Shown: one piece after another, positions 34,665 through 43,921 of the stretch | How positions within the stretch are numbered: the stretch's first letter is position 1 | Layout: the number at the start of each line of letters is the position of its first letter | Assembly: GCF_014280035.1 (NCBI RefSeq) | Contig: NZ_CP047957.1 | Span: 1,550,001 to 1,614,000 of the forward strand | Direction: 5' to 3' | Length of the DNA stretch: 64,000 nucleotides | From: Synechococcus sp. A18-25c | Lineage (GTDB): Bacteria > Cyanobacteriota > Cyanobacteriia > PCC-6307 > Cyanobiaceae | The notes under the pieces: model-generated | What the model was told of the DNA's origin: nothing | What the model saw: only the letters and a program-made list of their open reading frames with translations | Databases searched by the model: none | Program-made: the position numbers and the translations under genes

Positions 34665-34932
34665 CGCAGGCCCTAATGCCAGCAAAGCATCCGTGACATC
34701 GCTTTGAAGATCTCGGCACCACGAAGATCTCGCGAAAGCCCCTGACCAGACCTTGCAGAGCTTCTCGAACCGTTGTTGAACACCGGTGAGAGATCCAGAA
34801 TGAACCTTGTGCCCGGTGGGAAGGAGGTCGCTTGCCTAATCAGAAATCGTTTGAAGAAAATTTCGGCCAGCCGACCAGCTTCACCAGATCCGTGAAGGCC
34901 ATTCACGTTTCGATCGGGTGCTGCAAGCAGAA

Positions 34933-35643
34933 ATGCCCAATTTGAACCAACCCAGTGCAGTACCCCAAGCCTGTCTGTTCGATCTGGATGGGTTGCTGCT
35001 CGATACGGAGCCATTGCATGCGCGTGCCTGGTCTGAAGCAGCTGATCATTTCGGCACCCAACTGACTGCAGCACAACTGTTGAGCTTGCAAGGGCGCCGC
35101 AGACTCGACAATGCAAACCGGGTGTGTTCCTGGCTGAACGCCGATGTGACTCCGGATCAGCTGCTGATGGTGCGCCAACCCATTGCCGTGAAGTTGTTGC
35201 CCTTCGCGCCAGCCATCGACGGGGCAGAAGCCTTACTCAGCAGTGCGCAACGCTCCAACATCCCAATCGCCCTCGTCACAAGCAGCGACAAGCCATCGGT
35301 CATGAACAAGATCACCCACCACCCCTGGCTAGGGCCGTGGATCACCATGGTTTGCGGTGACGATCCCGAGCTCAAAGCAGGGAAACCGGAGGCCGATCCT
35401 TATCTCTTGGCTGCCAAACGGCTCAACGTTCAACCCGAGCACTGCTGGGCCTTTGAAGATTCTGAAGCAGGAACCCTGTCGGCACTTACAGCCGGCTGCA
35501 TCGTTTGGAGACTGATCAACTCTGGAGGTCTCCAAGTCACCAACCAAGACTGGCCTCGAATTGTGAAAAATGATCGATTGACCCTGATTGGCAATCTCGA
35601 TGAGGCTCGCCAGTGCCTCGAGAGGTTGATCAGCAGAAGCTAA
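34933..35643 (+). CDS. HAD-superfamily hydrolase (beta-phosphoglucomutase/phosphatase type)
   Basis: A 236-residue HAD enzyme. Motif I is CLFDLDGLLLDTEP with the nucleophile Asp, motif II is ALVTSSDKPS, motif III Lys is in GKPEADPYL, and motif IV acidic pair is AFEDSEAGTLSAL. A helical cap of type C1 lies between I and II. It dephosphorylates or isomerises a small phosphorylated metabolite; substrate unknown. GTG at 34918 is also in frame, but the ATG at 34933 is preferred. Its stop is adjacent to the convergent sds stop. Confidence 0.88.
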   Translation: MPNLNQPSAVPQACLFDLDGLLLDTEPLHARAWSEAADHFGTQLTAAQLLSLQGRRRLDNANRVCSWLNADVTPDQLLMVRQPIAVKLLPFAPAIDGAEALLSSAQRSNIPIALVTSSDKPSVMNKITHHPWLGPWITMVCGDDPELKAGKPEADPYLLAAKRLNVQPEHCWAFEDSEAGTLSALTAGCIVWRLINSGGLQVTNQDWPRIVKNDRLTLIGNLDEARQCLERLISRS

Positions 35644-36615
35644 TTAGTACAAACGGCTGAGAACAAAATCAGGCAGTTCGATCAAAGCCGTTTTTGAAGC
35701 GGAATCTGGCAGCCAGGTCAACGCGTCCCGAGAGTCCTGTGCGAAGGTTTCAGCTAGCTGACGAGTGCGAGCAATCGCGTCAGATTGACGAACGAAGGCT
35801 AAGGCTTCTTCGAGATCGCCATCGTTGCTGAATTCTCGCTCGATTAACACGGCCATGGACGGATTTTGTTCCAGGGCATAGAGCGCAGGGGCCGTGAGGT
35901 AACCGCTTGAAAGATCACTCGCGGCAGGCTTACCGAGCTGCTGATCGTTGCCGGTGAAATCGAGAATGTCATCGACGACTTGAAAGGCAAGACCAAGTTG
36001 GCGTCCGTAGCGATACAACGATTCGAGCTGTAACTCAGTACAACCGCTCAAAACACCTGCTGCTCGGGCGCTGTTGGCCACGAGAGAGGCGGTTTTGCAG
36101 TAGCTCTTCTCGAGGTAAGTTTCAAACGTTTGCCCGGTGTCGTAGCGGAACAACCCTTGCTTCACCTCACCATCAGCCAGATCCATGATCACTCGGCTGA
36201 GCAGTTTGACGACATCCAGGTTGTCGAGATTGGCCAGATGCCAGCTGGCCTGAGCGAACAGAAAATCTCCAGCCAGAACAGCGACGCGATGGTTGAAGCG
36301 GCTATGGACGGTTTCAACACCCCGGCGTGTCGCGGCTTCGTCAACCACGTCATCGTGGACCAGCGAAGCCGTATGAATCATCTCCGTGATCTCGGCCAGC
36401 CTGCGGTGACGCGGCGTGAGTTGCTCGTCGGCCGCCAGTGCCCTTGAAATCAACAAAACGATGCCTGGACGGAGCTTTTTCCCTCCAGCACTGAAAAGGT
36501 GCTCCGCAGCAGCTTGAAGAATGGGGTGACCGGCGCCGATCAGGCTCCGAAGATCGCTGAGCAGGATCTCAAGATCCGCCTCAACCGGCTGCAACAACTC
36601 GGTGACGGTGGTCAT
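35644..36615 (-). CDS. sds: Solanesyl diphosphate synthase
   Basis: A 323-residue trans-prenyltransferase from the ATG at 36613-36615. First Asp-rich motif LVHDDVVDEAATRRG, second motif LAFQVVDDILDFTGN, and the GGKKLRPGIVLL substrate site near the N terminus. Cyanobacterial enzymes of this type make the C45 tail for plastoquinone. A frame to 36726 adds 37 residues not typical of the family. It ends directly at the HAD gene and follows murI with 40 bp between. Confidence 0.9.
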   Translation of the reverse strand: MTTVTELLQPVEADLEILLSDLRSLIGAGHPILQAAAEHLFSAGGKKLRPGIVLLISRALAADEQLTPRHRRLAEITEMIHTASLVHDDVVDEAATRRGVETVHSRFNHRVAVLAGDFLFAQASWHLANLDNLDVVKLLSRVIMDLADGEVKQGLFRYDTGQTFETYLEKSYCKTASLVANSARAAGVLSGCTELQLESLYRYGRQLGLAFQVVDDILDFTGNDQQLGKPAASDLSSGYLTAPALYALEQNPSMAVLIEREFSNDGDLEEALAFVRQSDAIARTRQLAETFAQDSRDALTWLPDSASKTALIELPDFVLSRLY

Positions 36616-36655
36616 GAATCCCCTCGGTGCGGAGATCTTAGAAGGCATTGACCTG

Positions 36656-37444
36656 TCACTGCAGATCCACCAGCTCGACCCTTGGCCGTTGCCCCAACCA
36701 GGGGGTGGCACGGTCTGCGAAGCCATCGGAATCAGCGGTCACGCAAATGCGTGTCTCTGTCAACGCCAGAGGCTGATCCAGTCCGCCGGGTATGGGCGTG
36801 CCCAACAACGCGTCCAACTGGCTAGCCACGCCGTGCGCCGGATCAATCAGACGAATGGACTCCGGCAGCAAATTCTTGAGTAACGGCACCAGCAACGGGT
36901 AATGGGTGCAGCCAAGAACAATGGATTGCACAGACGCCTCCAGCAGCGGCTGCAGGTAATGAACAGCCGCTTCGCGCAACGCATTGGAGCGCAGATCGCC
37001 TGACTCGATCAGCGGTACGAAATCCGGACAGGCCTGCTGCACCACCAGGGTTCCGGGATGGAGAGCCTCAATGCTTTCGCGGTACGCACCAGAAGCAACG
37101 GTGGCGGGCGTGGCCAGAACACCAACACGCGATTCACGCACCATCGCGGCAGCCGCACCGATCAGTCCCACCACCGGAACGCCAGCCTGTCCTTCTGTCA
37201 CTTCCCTGGCCAGTGCATTGGTGGTGTTGCAAGCCATCACCACCGTGGACACGTTCTGCTGACGCAGCCAACCCACCACTTCGCTGGCGATGGCCCGGAT
37301 CTCCGATGGCGAGCGACTGCCGTAGGGAACCCGCGCTGTATCACCGAGATAAATCACGGGCAAAGAACCATGTCGCTCCAGCACGCGGCGGAGCACAGTG
37401 AGCCCTCCCAGGCCGCTGTCGAACAGGCCAAGACGAATGCTCAT
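36656..37444 (-). CDS. murI: Glutamate racemase
   Basis: A 262-residue racemase with the two catalytic cysteines in VMACNTTNALAR and VLGCTHYPLL and the N-terminal GLFDSGLGGLTVLR. It makes D-glutamate for peptidoglycan. Length is typical. Its ATG overlaps the TGA of the amidase gene by four bases (37441-37444), so the two cell-wall genes are coupled. Confidence 0.97.
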   Translation of the reverse strand: MSIRLGLFDSGLGGLTVLRRVLERHGSLPVIYLGDTARVPYGSRSPSEIRAIASEVVGWLRQQNVSTVVMACNTTNALAREVTEGQAGVPVVGLIGAAAAMVRESRVGVLATPATVASGAYRESIEALHPGTLVVQQACPDFVPLIESGDLRSNALREAAVHYLQPLLEASVQSIVLGCTHYPLLVPLLKNLLPESIRLIDPAHGVASQLDALLGTPIPGGLDQPLALTETRICVTADSDGFADRATPWLGQRPRVELVDLQ

Positions 37445-38532
37445 CGCAGCCCCTGCAGGTACTCGAGAATGCCGGTGGCGATCGCTAAGGACAAACGGCG
37501 CCGGTGCGCTGGATCAGCCAAACGCGGAGAATCGATATTTCCGGTCACGAATCCGGTCTCCACCAGCGCGGAGGGCATGGTGGTGCGGCGGATCACAAAA
37601 AAGCGGCCCCTGCGAACACCTCGGTTCGGACTGCCAGGAGACACATTCAGCACCTGCTGCTGAATGTGTGCCGCCAAACGCGCAGAGCGCGGATCAGAGA
37701 AGTAGAAGGTCTCAATGCCGTTCACCTCTGGCCGCGACATGCTGATCGCATTGGCATGGATGCTCACAAAAGCAGTGGCACCAAGCCGATTAGCCAGGGC
37801 CACGCGCGGTGGTAAATCCACATCCACTTCAGCGGTTCGGGTCAAGGTGACCTGAACACCCTTGGCTTCCAGCAAGCGCGCCACTTGCAGGGAGATATCC
37901 AGAACGATCTCCGATTCGCGGATGCCTCGGATGCCCACAGCCCCCGGGTCGGGTCCACCATGACCCGGGTCGATCACCACCCGATAACGGCCACGAGGCA
38001 CATCAGGAAGCCCTTCCGCATTCACAGGCGTCTGGGTGGGCTGGATGCGCACGCCTCCCCACTGACCGGAACTGACACCGTTCAGATCACCTTCGCCGAT
38101 GGTGCGCAGCCCGCGGGTCGGCAGGCCTTCAAACATCAACTTCCAACGATCAGGCGACGTGCCGATCAGCCGAAGCTGACCCGGATCGAGCTGCACCCCA
38201 GGCTGGAACTCCACCACCAGCCGCGTCGCTCCCGGGTTGGGTTTGCCCAGACGGACCTCACGGACAGGCCCGGAACCGCGCAGGCTGCGAGGTCGGCTGA
38301 GCTCCCCTGGAAAATCGATCCAGACCCTGGGACCCCGGCCCGCTTCACCCGCTTCAAAAAAGGCATCCAAGCGTGCACCAGTGGCTGTTCTCAGCTGCAA
38401 CACTCCATCGCTACCCAAAGACCAGGCTGCGAGGGCGCTAGCAGCACGAGCTGGCAGTGACCACAAAAGGCTTGTGGACTGCACGGCAGCAGCGATCAGC
38501 AGAGCACTGAAACGACGGGGAAGCCGAGGCAT
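37441..38532 (-). CDS. N-acetylmuramoyl-L-alanine amidase (AMIN + Amidase_3)
   Basis: A 363-residue exported protein. A hydrophobic signal (ALLIAAAVQSTSLLWSLPARA) leads into an AMIN-like region (GPVREVRLGKPNPGATRLVVEF) that targets the septum or peptidoglycan. The C-terminal zinc amidase has RVVIDPGHGGPDPGAVG, ESEIVLDISLQVARLLE and FVSIHANAIS, giving the His-Glu-His ligands. It cleaves peptidoglycan stem peptides, as AmiC does during cell separation. Coupled to murI. Confidence 0.93.
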   Translation of the reverse strand: MPRLPRRFSALLIAAAVQSTSLLWSLPARAASALAAWSLGSDGVLQLRTATGARLDAFFEAGEAGRGPRVWIDFPGELSRPRSLRGSGPVREVRLGKPNPGATRLVVEFQPGVQLDPGQLRLIGTSPDRWKLMFEGLPTRGLRTIGEGDLNGVSSGQWGGVRIQPTQTPVNAEGLPDVPRGRYRVVIDPGHGGPDPGAVGIRGIRESEIVLDISLQVARLLEAKGVQVTLTRTAEVDVDLPPRVALANRLGATAFVSIHANAISMSRPEVNGIETFYFSDPRSARLAAHIQQQVLNVSPGSPNRGVRRGRFFVIRRTTMPSALVETGFVTGNIDSPRLADPAHRRRLSLAIATGILEYLQGLR

Positions 38533-38537
38533 CAGGG

Positions 38538-39359
38538 TCAGAACAAGGCGGTTCTGCGGTGCTGCAGACAGGGCATTTGCGTGCGAATGCGCTGAAGATG
38601 ATCAAGATCCACCGGGGCAATGGCCGCACCGGCACTGACTCCGGCATCGGCCAGAACCGTGCCCCACGGGTCAATCACCATGGCGTGACCATGGCTCTGA
38701 CGGCGGCCGGCATGGGTACCGGTCTGAGCGGGAGCCAGCACGTAGGCCGTGTTCTCAATCGCGCGGGCCTGCAACAGCACCTGCCAGTGATCCTTGCCCG
38801 TGAAGGCCGTGAAGGCGGCGGGAATCATCAGCAACTCAGCTCCTGCTCCGATCAGGTGTCGGTAGAGCTCAGGGAAGCGCACGTCGTAGCAAATGGACAC
38901 CCCCACCCTGCATAGTCCTGGCACATCCACCACGGGTGGCAGTTCAGCACCGGAACTGAAGCCAGCCGACTCCCGGTAGGAACTGCCGTCGGGCAGATCG
39001 ACGTCGAACAAGTGGATTTTGTCGTAACTGGACAGGATCTGACCATCACGACCCACCAGTTGTGCGCGCTGAAAGGTGTGCGCATCGTCTCCGACGGGAA
39101 CAGGGAAACCTCCGCCAAGGATCACCACCTGGTACCGGCGCGCCATGGTCACGAGAAAGCGCGATGCCTGTTCAGCAAGAGCCGGAGCAATCTCCAACCG
39201 CCGCGCGTCGTCACCAATGAACGCAAAGTTTTCGGGCAAGCCGATCAGCTCAGCGCCGCGTCGTGCCGCCAGATCGATCTGTTCCTCGGCAGCGGCGAAG
39301 TTGCGCTCGGGATCGGAGCTGCTGGTGAGTTGCACGGCCGCGGCCAGGAAATCACGCAC
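38538..39359 (-). CDS. Nitrilase/carbon-nitrogen hydrolase
   Basis: A 273-residue member of the nitrilase superfamily, Nit1/Nit2 branch. The catalytic Glu is in LIGLPENFAF, the Lys in YDKIHLFDVD and the Cys in VGVSICYDVRFPELYR. Related enzymes hydrolyse deaminated glutathione or other omega-amides. Substrate not certain. It ends six bp before the amidase start and may share its transcript. Confidence 0.92.
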   Translation of the reverse strand: MRDFLAAAVQLTSSSDPERNFAAAEEQIDLAARRGAELIGLPENFAFIGDDARRLEIAPALAEQASRFLVTMARRYQVVILGGGFPVPVGDDAHTFQRAQLVGRDGQILSSYDKIHLFDVDLPDGSSYRESAGFSSGAELPPVVDVPGLCRVGVSICYDVRFPELYRHLIGAGAELLMIPAAFTAFTGKDHWQVLLQARAIENTAYVLAPAQTGTHAGRRQSHGHAMVIDPWGTVLADAGVSAGAAIAPVDLDHLQRIRTQMPCLQHRRTALF

Positions 39360-39411
39360 AGAGGTCAGAGATCAGTCGATGAAACTGTATTGCTGATCAA
39401 CCAACCCGTCG

Positions 39412-40164
39412 TCAGGCGCGAATAGCTCGTAAGACACCTGGCTCCACCTGAGTTGGCACCACTGACAACTGATCCAAGCCTGCACAACAGCGGAAATCAG
39501 CATCGTGATTGCCCAGACCGATCAAGCGCTGACCATGGGATGCCGTGCGCAAACATCCTTCAGGGTCATGCTCCCACTGCCTCCACAGCGCCAGTGCAGC
39601 CTGGAGTTCATCGTTCGCGACAACGGCACCGGCCTCCTCCAGCAATGCGGCCAGGGCACCTGCGGCCAGAGAATCTTCTAAGGAATACGTGCCTTCCCAA
39701 CCACTGCCCAAAATGAGGATTTGCTCAGGTCGCTCCTGGAGCAGTCGCTCCGCGACGGCACGTCGATTGGGGAGCGCCACGGTGAGCAGGCATGACACCC
39801 CCCGGACACGTTGCAGAGCCCGCGTCCCATTGGTGGTGCTCATGAACAGTCGCTTGCCCGACACCACCTCGGGAGTCACCGCCACCGGTGAGTTACCCAG
39901 GTCGAAGCCGGCAATTTTGCTGCCACCACGTTCACCCAGCAAAAGACGACGCTCGGCGGGCCAGGCGTCGGCCTCGGCGCGCAATTGGTCGAGATCGGCA
40001 AACGCCTGCACGGCCTCAGCACCGTTGTGAAGGGCCCAAGCAATGGTGGTCGTGGCCCGCAGCACATCAATTACCACTGCGGCATCAGGCCCATCAGCGG
40101 TCCCGACGGTCTCAGGCACATCCGAAGCCACATGGAAATAGGAAACCTGCACGGCCACGGTCAT
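39412..40164 (-). CDS. comB: ComB-like 2-phosphosulfolactate phosphatase
   Basis: A 250-residue ComB family protein: [51 protein letters not shown] and [19 protein letters not shown]. In methanogens ComB removes phosphate during coenzyme M synthesis. Cyanobacteria have homologues although they do not make coenzyme M, so its role here, possibly sulfolactate metabolism, is inferred. Located 52 bp before the nitrilase gene. Confidence 0.88.
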   Translation of the reverse strand: MTVAVQVSYFHVASDVPETVGTADGPDAAVVIDVLRATTTIAWALHNGAEAVQAFADLDQLRAEADAWPAERRLLLGERGGSKIAGFDLGNSPVAVTPEVVSGKRLFMSTTNGTRALQRVRGVSCLLTVALPNRRAVAERLLQERPEQILILGSGWEGTYSLEDSLAAGALAALLEEAGAVVANDELQAALALWRQWEHDPEGCLRTASHGQRLIGLGNHDADFRCCAGLDQLSVVPTQVEPGVLRAIRA

Positions 40165-40216
40165 GATCAGCGTGCGTCACAGTACCGAGATCACGGCCCC
40201 CTGAGGTGTCTTCTTG

Positions 40217-41776
40217 ATGGCTCTGTTCAGCCCCGGCCCGGGCACTCGGGATCTGCGCGCCTTCATCCAGTTGCTGGAGGAGCGGGGACAGCTCAGACGA
40301 ATCACCGCCCCCGTTGACCCCGATCTCGAACTAGCCGCCATTGCGGATCGAGTGCTGGCCAGCGGTGGTCCGGGTCTGGTGTTCGAAAACGTGATCGGTT
40401 CCTCCATGCCGGTGGCCGTGAACCTGCTGGGCACCGTGGAACGCGTGGTGTGGAGCATGGGCCTAGAGCGCCCAGAGCAACTCGAGGAACTGGGAGAAAG
40501 GCTGGCCTTGCTTCAGCAACCCAGGCCACCGAAAGGTTTGGGTGAGACCAAGCAGTTCGCCCGGGTTTTCTGGGATTTAGTGAAAGCCAGACCTGACCTC
40601 GATCTGCTTCCTCCCTGCAGACAGCAGGTCTTTGAAGGGGATGCGGTGGACTTGAACAACATCCCCCTCATCAGGCCTTGGCCCGGCGATGCCGGGGGTG
40701 TCATCACCCTGGGACTTGTCATTACCAAAGATCCCGAAACTGGTGTTCCGAACGTCGGTGTGTATCGACTGCAGAAGCAATCTGTGAACACGATGACCGT
40801 GCACTGGCTGAGCGTGCGTGGCGGTGCTCGCCACTTACGCAAAGCGGCGGCCATGGGCAAAAAACTGGAGGTGGCTGTTGCTATCGGCGTTCACCCCTTG
40901 CTGGTGATGGCCGCCGCCACCCCCATCCCAGTGCAACTGAGTGAATGGCTGTTCGCAGGGATTTATGCCGGCGAGGGCGTGCGGCTGAGTCGCTGCAAAA
41001 CGCTCGACCTCAAAGTGCCCAGCCACAGCGAAGTGGTGCTGGAAGGAACCATCACTCCTGGAGAAGTGCTCCCCGATGGCCCCTTCGGCGATCACATGGG
41101 GTTCTACGGCGGCGTCGAGGATTCGCCTTTGGTGCGCTTTCACTGCATGACGCAGCGGCGCGATCCGATGTTTCTGACCACGTTCAGCGGTCGTCCACCC
41201 AAAGAAGAGGCGATGCTGGCGATCGCCCTGAACAGGATCTACACACCGATTCTTCGGCAGCAGATTCCGGAGATCAAAGACTTCTTCCTCCCGATGGAGG
41301 CGCTGAGCTACAAGCTCGCCGTGATCTCCATCGACAAGGCCTATCCAGGTCAGGCCAAACGCGCCGCGATGGCGTTTTGGAGTGCCTTGCCACAGTTCAC
41401 GTACACCAAATTCGTGGTGGTGGTCGACAGCCACATCAACGTTCGAGACCCACGCCAGGTGGTGTGGGCCATTGCTGCCCAGGTGGACCCCCAACGCGAT
41501 CTCTTCACCCTCGAGAACACGCCCTTCGACACCCTGGATTTCGCCAGCGAACAGCTCGGGCTTGGCGGCCGACTAGCGATCGATGCCACCACCAAGATCG
41601 GGCCGGAGAAGAATCATGAGTGGGGCGAACCGCTGAGCCGGCCTGATCAGCTCGAACAAAAGGTGACGGATCGCCTGGAAGAACTCGGGTTGAGTGACAT
41701 CAGCAACCAGGAGCCGAATCCAGAGTTATTCGGCTACCTCCTGGATCAGCTCATTTCCAACCGGCCTGTGCCATGA
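40217..41776 (+). CDS. UbiD-family decarboxylase
   Basis: A 519-residue UbiD-like enzyme that needs prenylated FMN. Visible hallmarks are DLRAFIQLLEERGQLRRI at the start, VNLLGTVERV, VGVYRLQKQSVNTMTVHW, PFGDHMGFYGGVED and the acidic segment TLDFASEQLGLGGRLAIDAT. Cyanobacterial homologues (sll0936 type) decarboxylate a prenylated 4-hydroxybenzoate in plastoquinone synthesis. The ATG at 40217 is used; a TTG lies one codon before. Its last 26 bp overlap the futA 3' end. Confidence 0.93.
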   Translation: MALFSPGPGTRDLRAFIQLLEERGQLRRITAPVDPDLELAAIADRVLASGGPGLVFENVIGSSMPVAVNLLGTVERVVWSMGLERPEQLEELGERLALLQQPRPPKGLGETKQFARVFWDLVKARPDLDLLPPCRQQVFEGDAVDLNNIPLIRPWPGDAGGVITLGLVITKDPETGVPNVGVYRLQKQSVNTMTVHWLSVRGGARHLRKAAAMGKKLEVAVAIGVHPLLVMAAATPIPVQLSEWLFAGIYAGEGVRLSRCKTLDLKVPSHSEVVLEGTITPGEVLPDGPFGDHMGFYGGVEDSPLVRFHCMTQRRDPMFLTTFSGRPPKEEAMLAIALNRIYTPILRQQIPEIKDFFLPMEALSYKLAVISIDKAYPGQAKRAAMAFWSALPQFTYTKFVVVVDSHINVRDPRQVVWAIAAQVDPQRDLFTLENTPFDTLDFASEQLGLGGRLAIDATTKIGPEKNHEWGEPLSRPDQLEQKVTDRLEELGLSDISNQEPNPELFGYLLDQLISNRPVP

Positions 41777-42752
41777 GCCGAATCGCCAATGGATTGAACG
41801 CACTCAGCTCAGAGACGGTGACCTGATCCGGCGTGAACTTGGTCATGCCCCTCAGATAAGCCGACGATCCAACGCCACGAAGAGGAAATTCATAGGTCGG
41901 CCCAGCAAGACCAGCACTGCCGTTGGGCGATGCCAGAAATTCAATCAGCTCAATCGCTTCCGGTTTGTTCTTCGCGTAACGCGAAACGGCAGCCGCACTG
42001 ATGTTCACATGGGCAGGATTGGGCATCACGATCGACACCTGGCGAGCCAGCTGCTGATCTTTTCCACCATTCACTCCCGACAACATGCGGGCCAAGTAGT
42101 AGTGATTCACAACGCCCACACCACATTTGCCTTGCGCAACAGCACGAATCAGGCCGATATCACCGGTGAAATAGGGCTGCGTGACATTCGCCGTCACACC
42201 GTTCAACCAAGCTTTGGTTGATGCCTCACCCTTCAGTGCCAGCTGGTCAGCCACCAAGGACTGGTTGTAGACGTTTTTGCGGTTTCTGAGGCACAATTTG
42301 CCCTTCAAATCCGGAGATGCCAGCTGCGCATAGGTCTGCACCTCGGCGGGATTCACCACCTGAGGATTGACAACAATCGCCCGAACCCTGCGAGTGAGGC
42401 CGAACCAGCGATTGCCAGGATCTCGATAGCGGGACGGAACCTCGGATTCGAGTGTGCTTGAGACAATCGGCTGAAACAAGCCAGCTTTCGCTGCGTTATT
42501 GATGCGTGCGGCATCCACAAGGATGATCACATCGGCCTTCGTATTGGAACCTTCGCGCTTGAGACGCTCAACAAGTGAGATCCCCGATGCTTCAATCAAG
42601 CGCACCTTGATGCCTGTTAATTCCGTGAAAGCCTTATAAGACTGCCGGTCCGTATTGTAGTGGCGCCCTGAATAAACACGAACTTCCCGCGCATGAACCG
42701 AAAGCGGCATGAAGGCGAACGACGCAAGCAGGGAGGCAGCGAGAAACTTCAT
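41751..42752 (-). CDS. futA: Fe3+-binding periplasmic protein FutA/IdiA
   Basis: A 333-residue ABC substrate-binding protein with signal peptide (FLAASLLASFAFMPLSVHA). Iron-coordinating positions of this family are visible: YSGRHYNTDRQSY near the start, and VVNHYYLARM with the paired Tyr. It captures ferric iron, and in cyanobacteria it is induced by iron starvation (IdiA) and also protects PSII. FutB/FutC are not in this window. It is divergent from the PKHD-type oxygenase gene with 100 bp between. Confidence 0.93.
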   Translation of the reverse strand: MKFLAASLLASFAFMPLSVHAREVRVYSGRHYNTDRQSYKAFTELTGIKVRLIEASGISLVERLKREGSNTKADVIILVDAARINNAAKAGLFQPIVSSTLESEVPSRYRDPGNRWFGLTRRVRAIVVNPQVVNPAEVQTYAQLASPDLKGKLCLRNRKNVYNQSLVADQLALKGEASTKAWLNGVTANVTQPYFTGDIGLIRAVAQGKCGVGVVNHYYLARMLSGVNGGKDQQLARQVSIVMPNPAHVNISAAAVSRYAKNKPEAIELIEFLASPNGSAGLAGPTYEFPLRGVGSSAYLRGMTKFTPDQVTVSELSAFNPLAIRLMAQAGWK

Positions 42753-42852
42753 AAATCACAAAAGCCCACCTGATGCTGTTCGCACGACGACCATGCGTCG
42801 CGTGCAACCGATACGAGCCAATTGATCATTTGATACCGATGCTTGCTCTTTC

Positions 42853-43512
42853 ATGAACCACCTCAAACTTCCACTGCTTTCAAAAGAGCAATGCGAATCC
42901 ATGATCAGCCTGCTCAAACAAGCCCAATGGATCGATGGCCGAAGCACTGCTGGTGCACAAGCAAGCATGGGCAAGATCAACGAACAAGTCGAACAGACAT
43001 CCCCTGAACGCATCGACATTCAAACCATCGTTCAAACAGCGATGTGGAATCAACCAGCGATTAAAAGCTTCTGCTTGCCAAGAAAACTGCATCGTTTTCA
43101 GATCAGCAAAACAAGCAAAGGCGGTGGCTATGACAGCCATGTAGACAATGCCTACATGAGCAGTGGGAGGAGTGATCTGTCCTTCACGGTCTGCCTTTCC
43201 GATACCAACAGCTACGCAGGGGGGAGCCTAGAAGTCGACAGCATTAGCGACTCCATCGAGCTGACATTGCAGCAGGGTGAGATCGTGATTTACCCCAGCA
43301 CCACATTGCATCGTGTGAAGACAGTGACTAGTGGTGAAAGAATTGTCTGCGTTGGCTGGATCGAGAGTTACGTCAAAAGCGAGATCGACCGCATCACTTT
43401 GTTTCAACTCGATAGTGGTGCACGAGGACTACTCGCGAAGCACGGGCGTAGCGACGAACTGGATCAGGTTTTCCTCGCGTATACAAATTTACTGAGATCG
43501 CTAGGAACCTAA
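42853..43512 (+). CDS. PKHD-type Fe(II)/2-oxoglutarate dioxygenase (PiuC-like)
   Basis: A 219-residue oxygenase of the PiuC/YbiX type. The iron triad is GYDSHVDNAYM (HxD) and LHRVKTVTSGERIVCVGW (distal His plus the 2-oxoglutarate Arg). C-terminal helices give the PKHD family length of about 220. Homologues lie next to siderophore or iron-uptake genes in many bacteria and are Fur-regulated. The position divergent from futA supports a role in iron uptake. Somewhat lower GC than neighbours. Confidence 0.85.
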   Translation: MNHLKLPLLSKEQCESMISLLKQAQWIDGRSTAGAQASMGKINEQVEQTSPERIDIQTIVQTAMWNQPAIKSFCLPRKLHRFQISKTSKGGGYDSHVDNAYMSSGRSDLSFTVCLSDTNSYAGGSLEVDSISDSIELTLQQGEIVIYPSTTLHRVKTVTSGERIVCVGWIESYVKSEIDRITLFQLDSGARGLLAKHGRSDELDQVFLAYTNLLRSLGT

Positions 43513-43569
43513 AACGCGGGTGCCTTTTACCCTAAAATCAGAAGAATATCATCGAACCAATTGTCTACT

Positions 43570-43809
43570 ATGAAGCGCTCCACAACCCTTTCGATTTTTC
43601 TAGCGGGTGCCGCAGCACTCAGCAGTGTCGTCACGATGCCTGCAAGTCTCGCTGACACCGAGAGCCCGAGTGGTGGCCTCACTGAATGGAGCACTGATCA
43701 GGATCTCGATGCAGAAGCAGTGAAGGATGCTGATGCGCAACGGGCAGCCGATAAGGCTGCGGAAGAGGACATTTGTATCCCGATCGGCGAAGGAGAGAAC
43801 TGCTGGTGA
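43570..43809 (+). CDS. Small secreted protein with C-terminal Cys pair
   Basis: A 79-residue precursor from the ATG at 43570. The N terminus is a signal peptide (STTLSIFLAGAAALSSVVTMPASLA), and the mature part of about 53 residues is acidic, ending DICIPIGEGENCW with two cysteines that may pair. No known family. An in-frame TTG at 43561 adds only three residues. An intrinsic terminator follows at 43833. Confidence 0.65.
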   Translation: MKRSTTLSIFLAGAAALSSVVTMPASLADTESPSGGLTEWSTDQDLDAEAVKDADAQRAADKAAEEDICIPIGEGENCW

Positions 43810-43832
43810 TTCAATGAATCCGATTAATCATC

Positions 43833-43863
43833 AAAAGGGGGGTGCAGTCACCTCCTTTTTTTT
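43833..43863 (+). terminator. Intrinsic terminator of small secreted-protein gene
   Basis: GGGGGTG/CACCTCC stem with a CAGT loop (one G-U pair) followed by nine T's. Confidence 0.85.
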
Positions 43864-43867
43864 GTCC

Positions 43868-43896
43868 AAAAAAAAGCCCCCTCGTTGAGGGGGCCA
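43868..43896 (-). terminator. Intrinsic terminator of first porin gene
   Basis: On the minus strand the stem GCCCCCTC/GAGGGGGC (43876-43894) is followed by eight U's, 26 bp after the porin stop codon. Confidence 0.9.
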
Positions 43897-43921
43897 CACC
43901 ACATCGGAAATGACGTTCCGA

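Noticed and set aside
34918-34932. GTG start for the HAD hydrolase five codons upstream
   Set aside because: The ATG at 34933 fits the family start better and the extra residues are not conserved-looking.
42753-42852. Possible Fur box between futA and the oxygenase gene
   Set aside because: The AT-rich TTGATCATTTGATACC has only partial resemblance to Fur hexamers; too weak to call.
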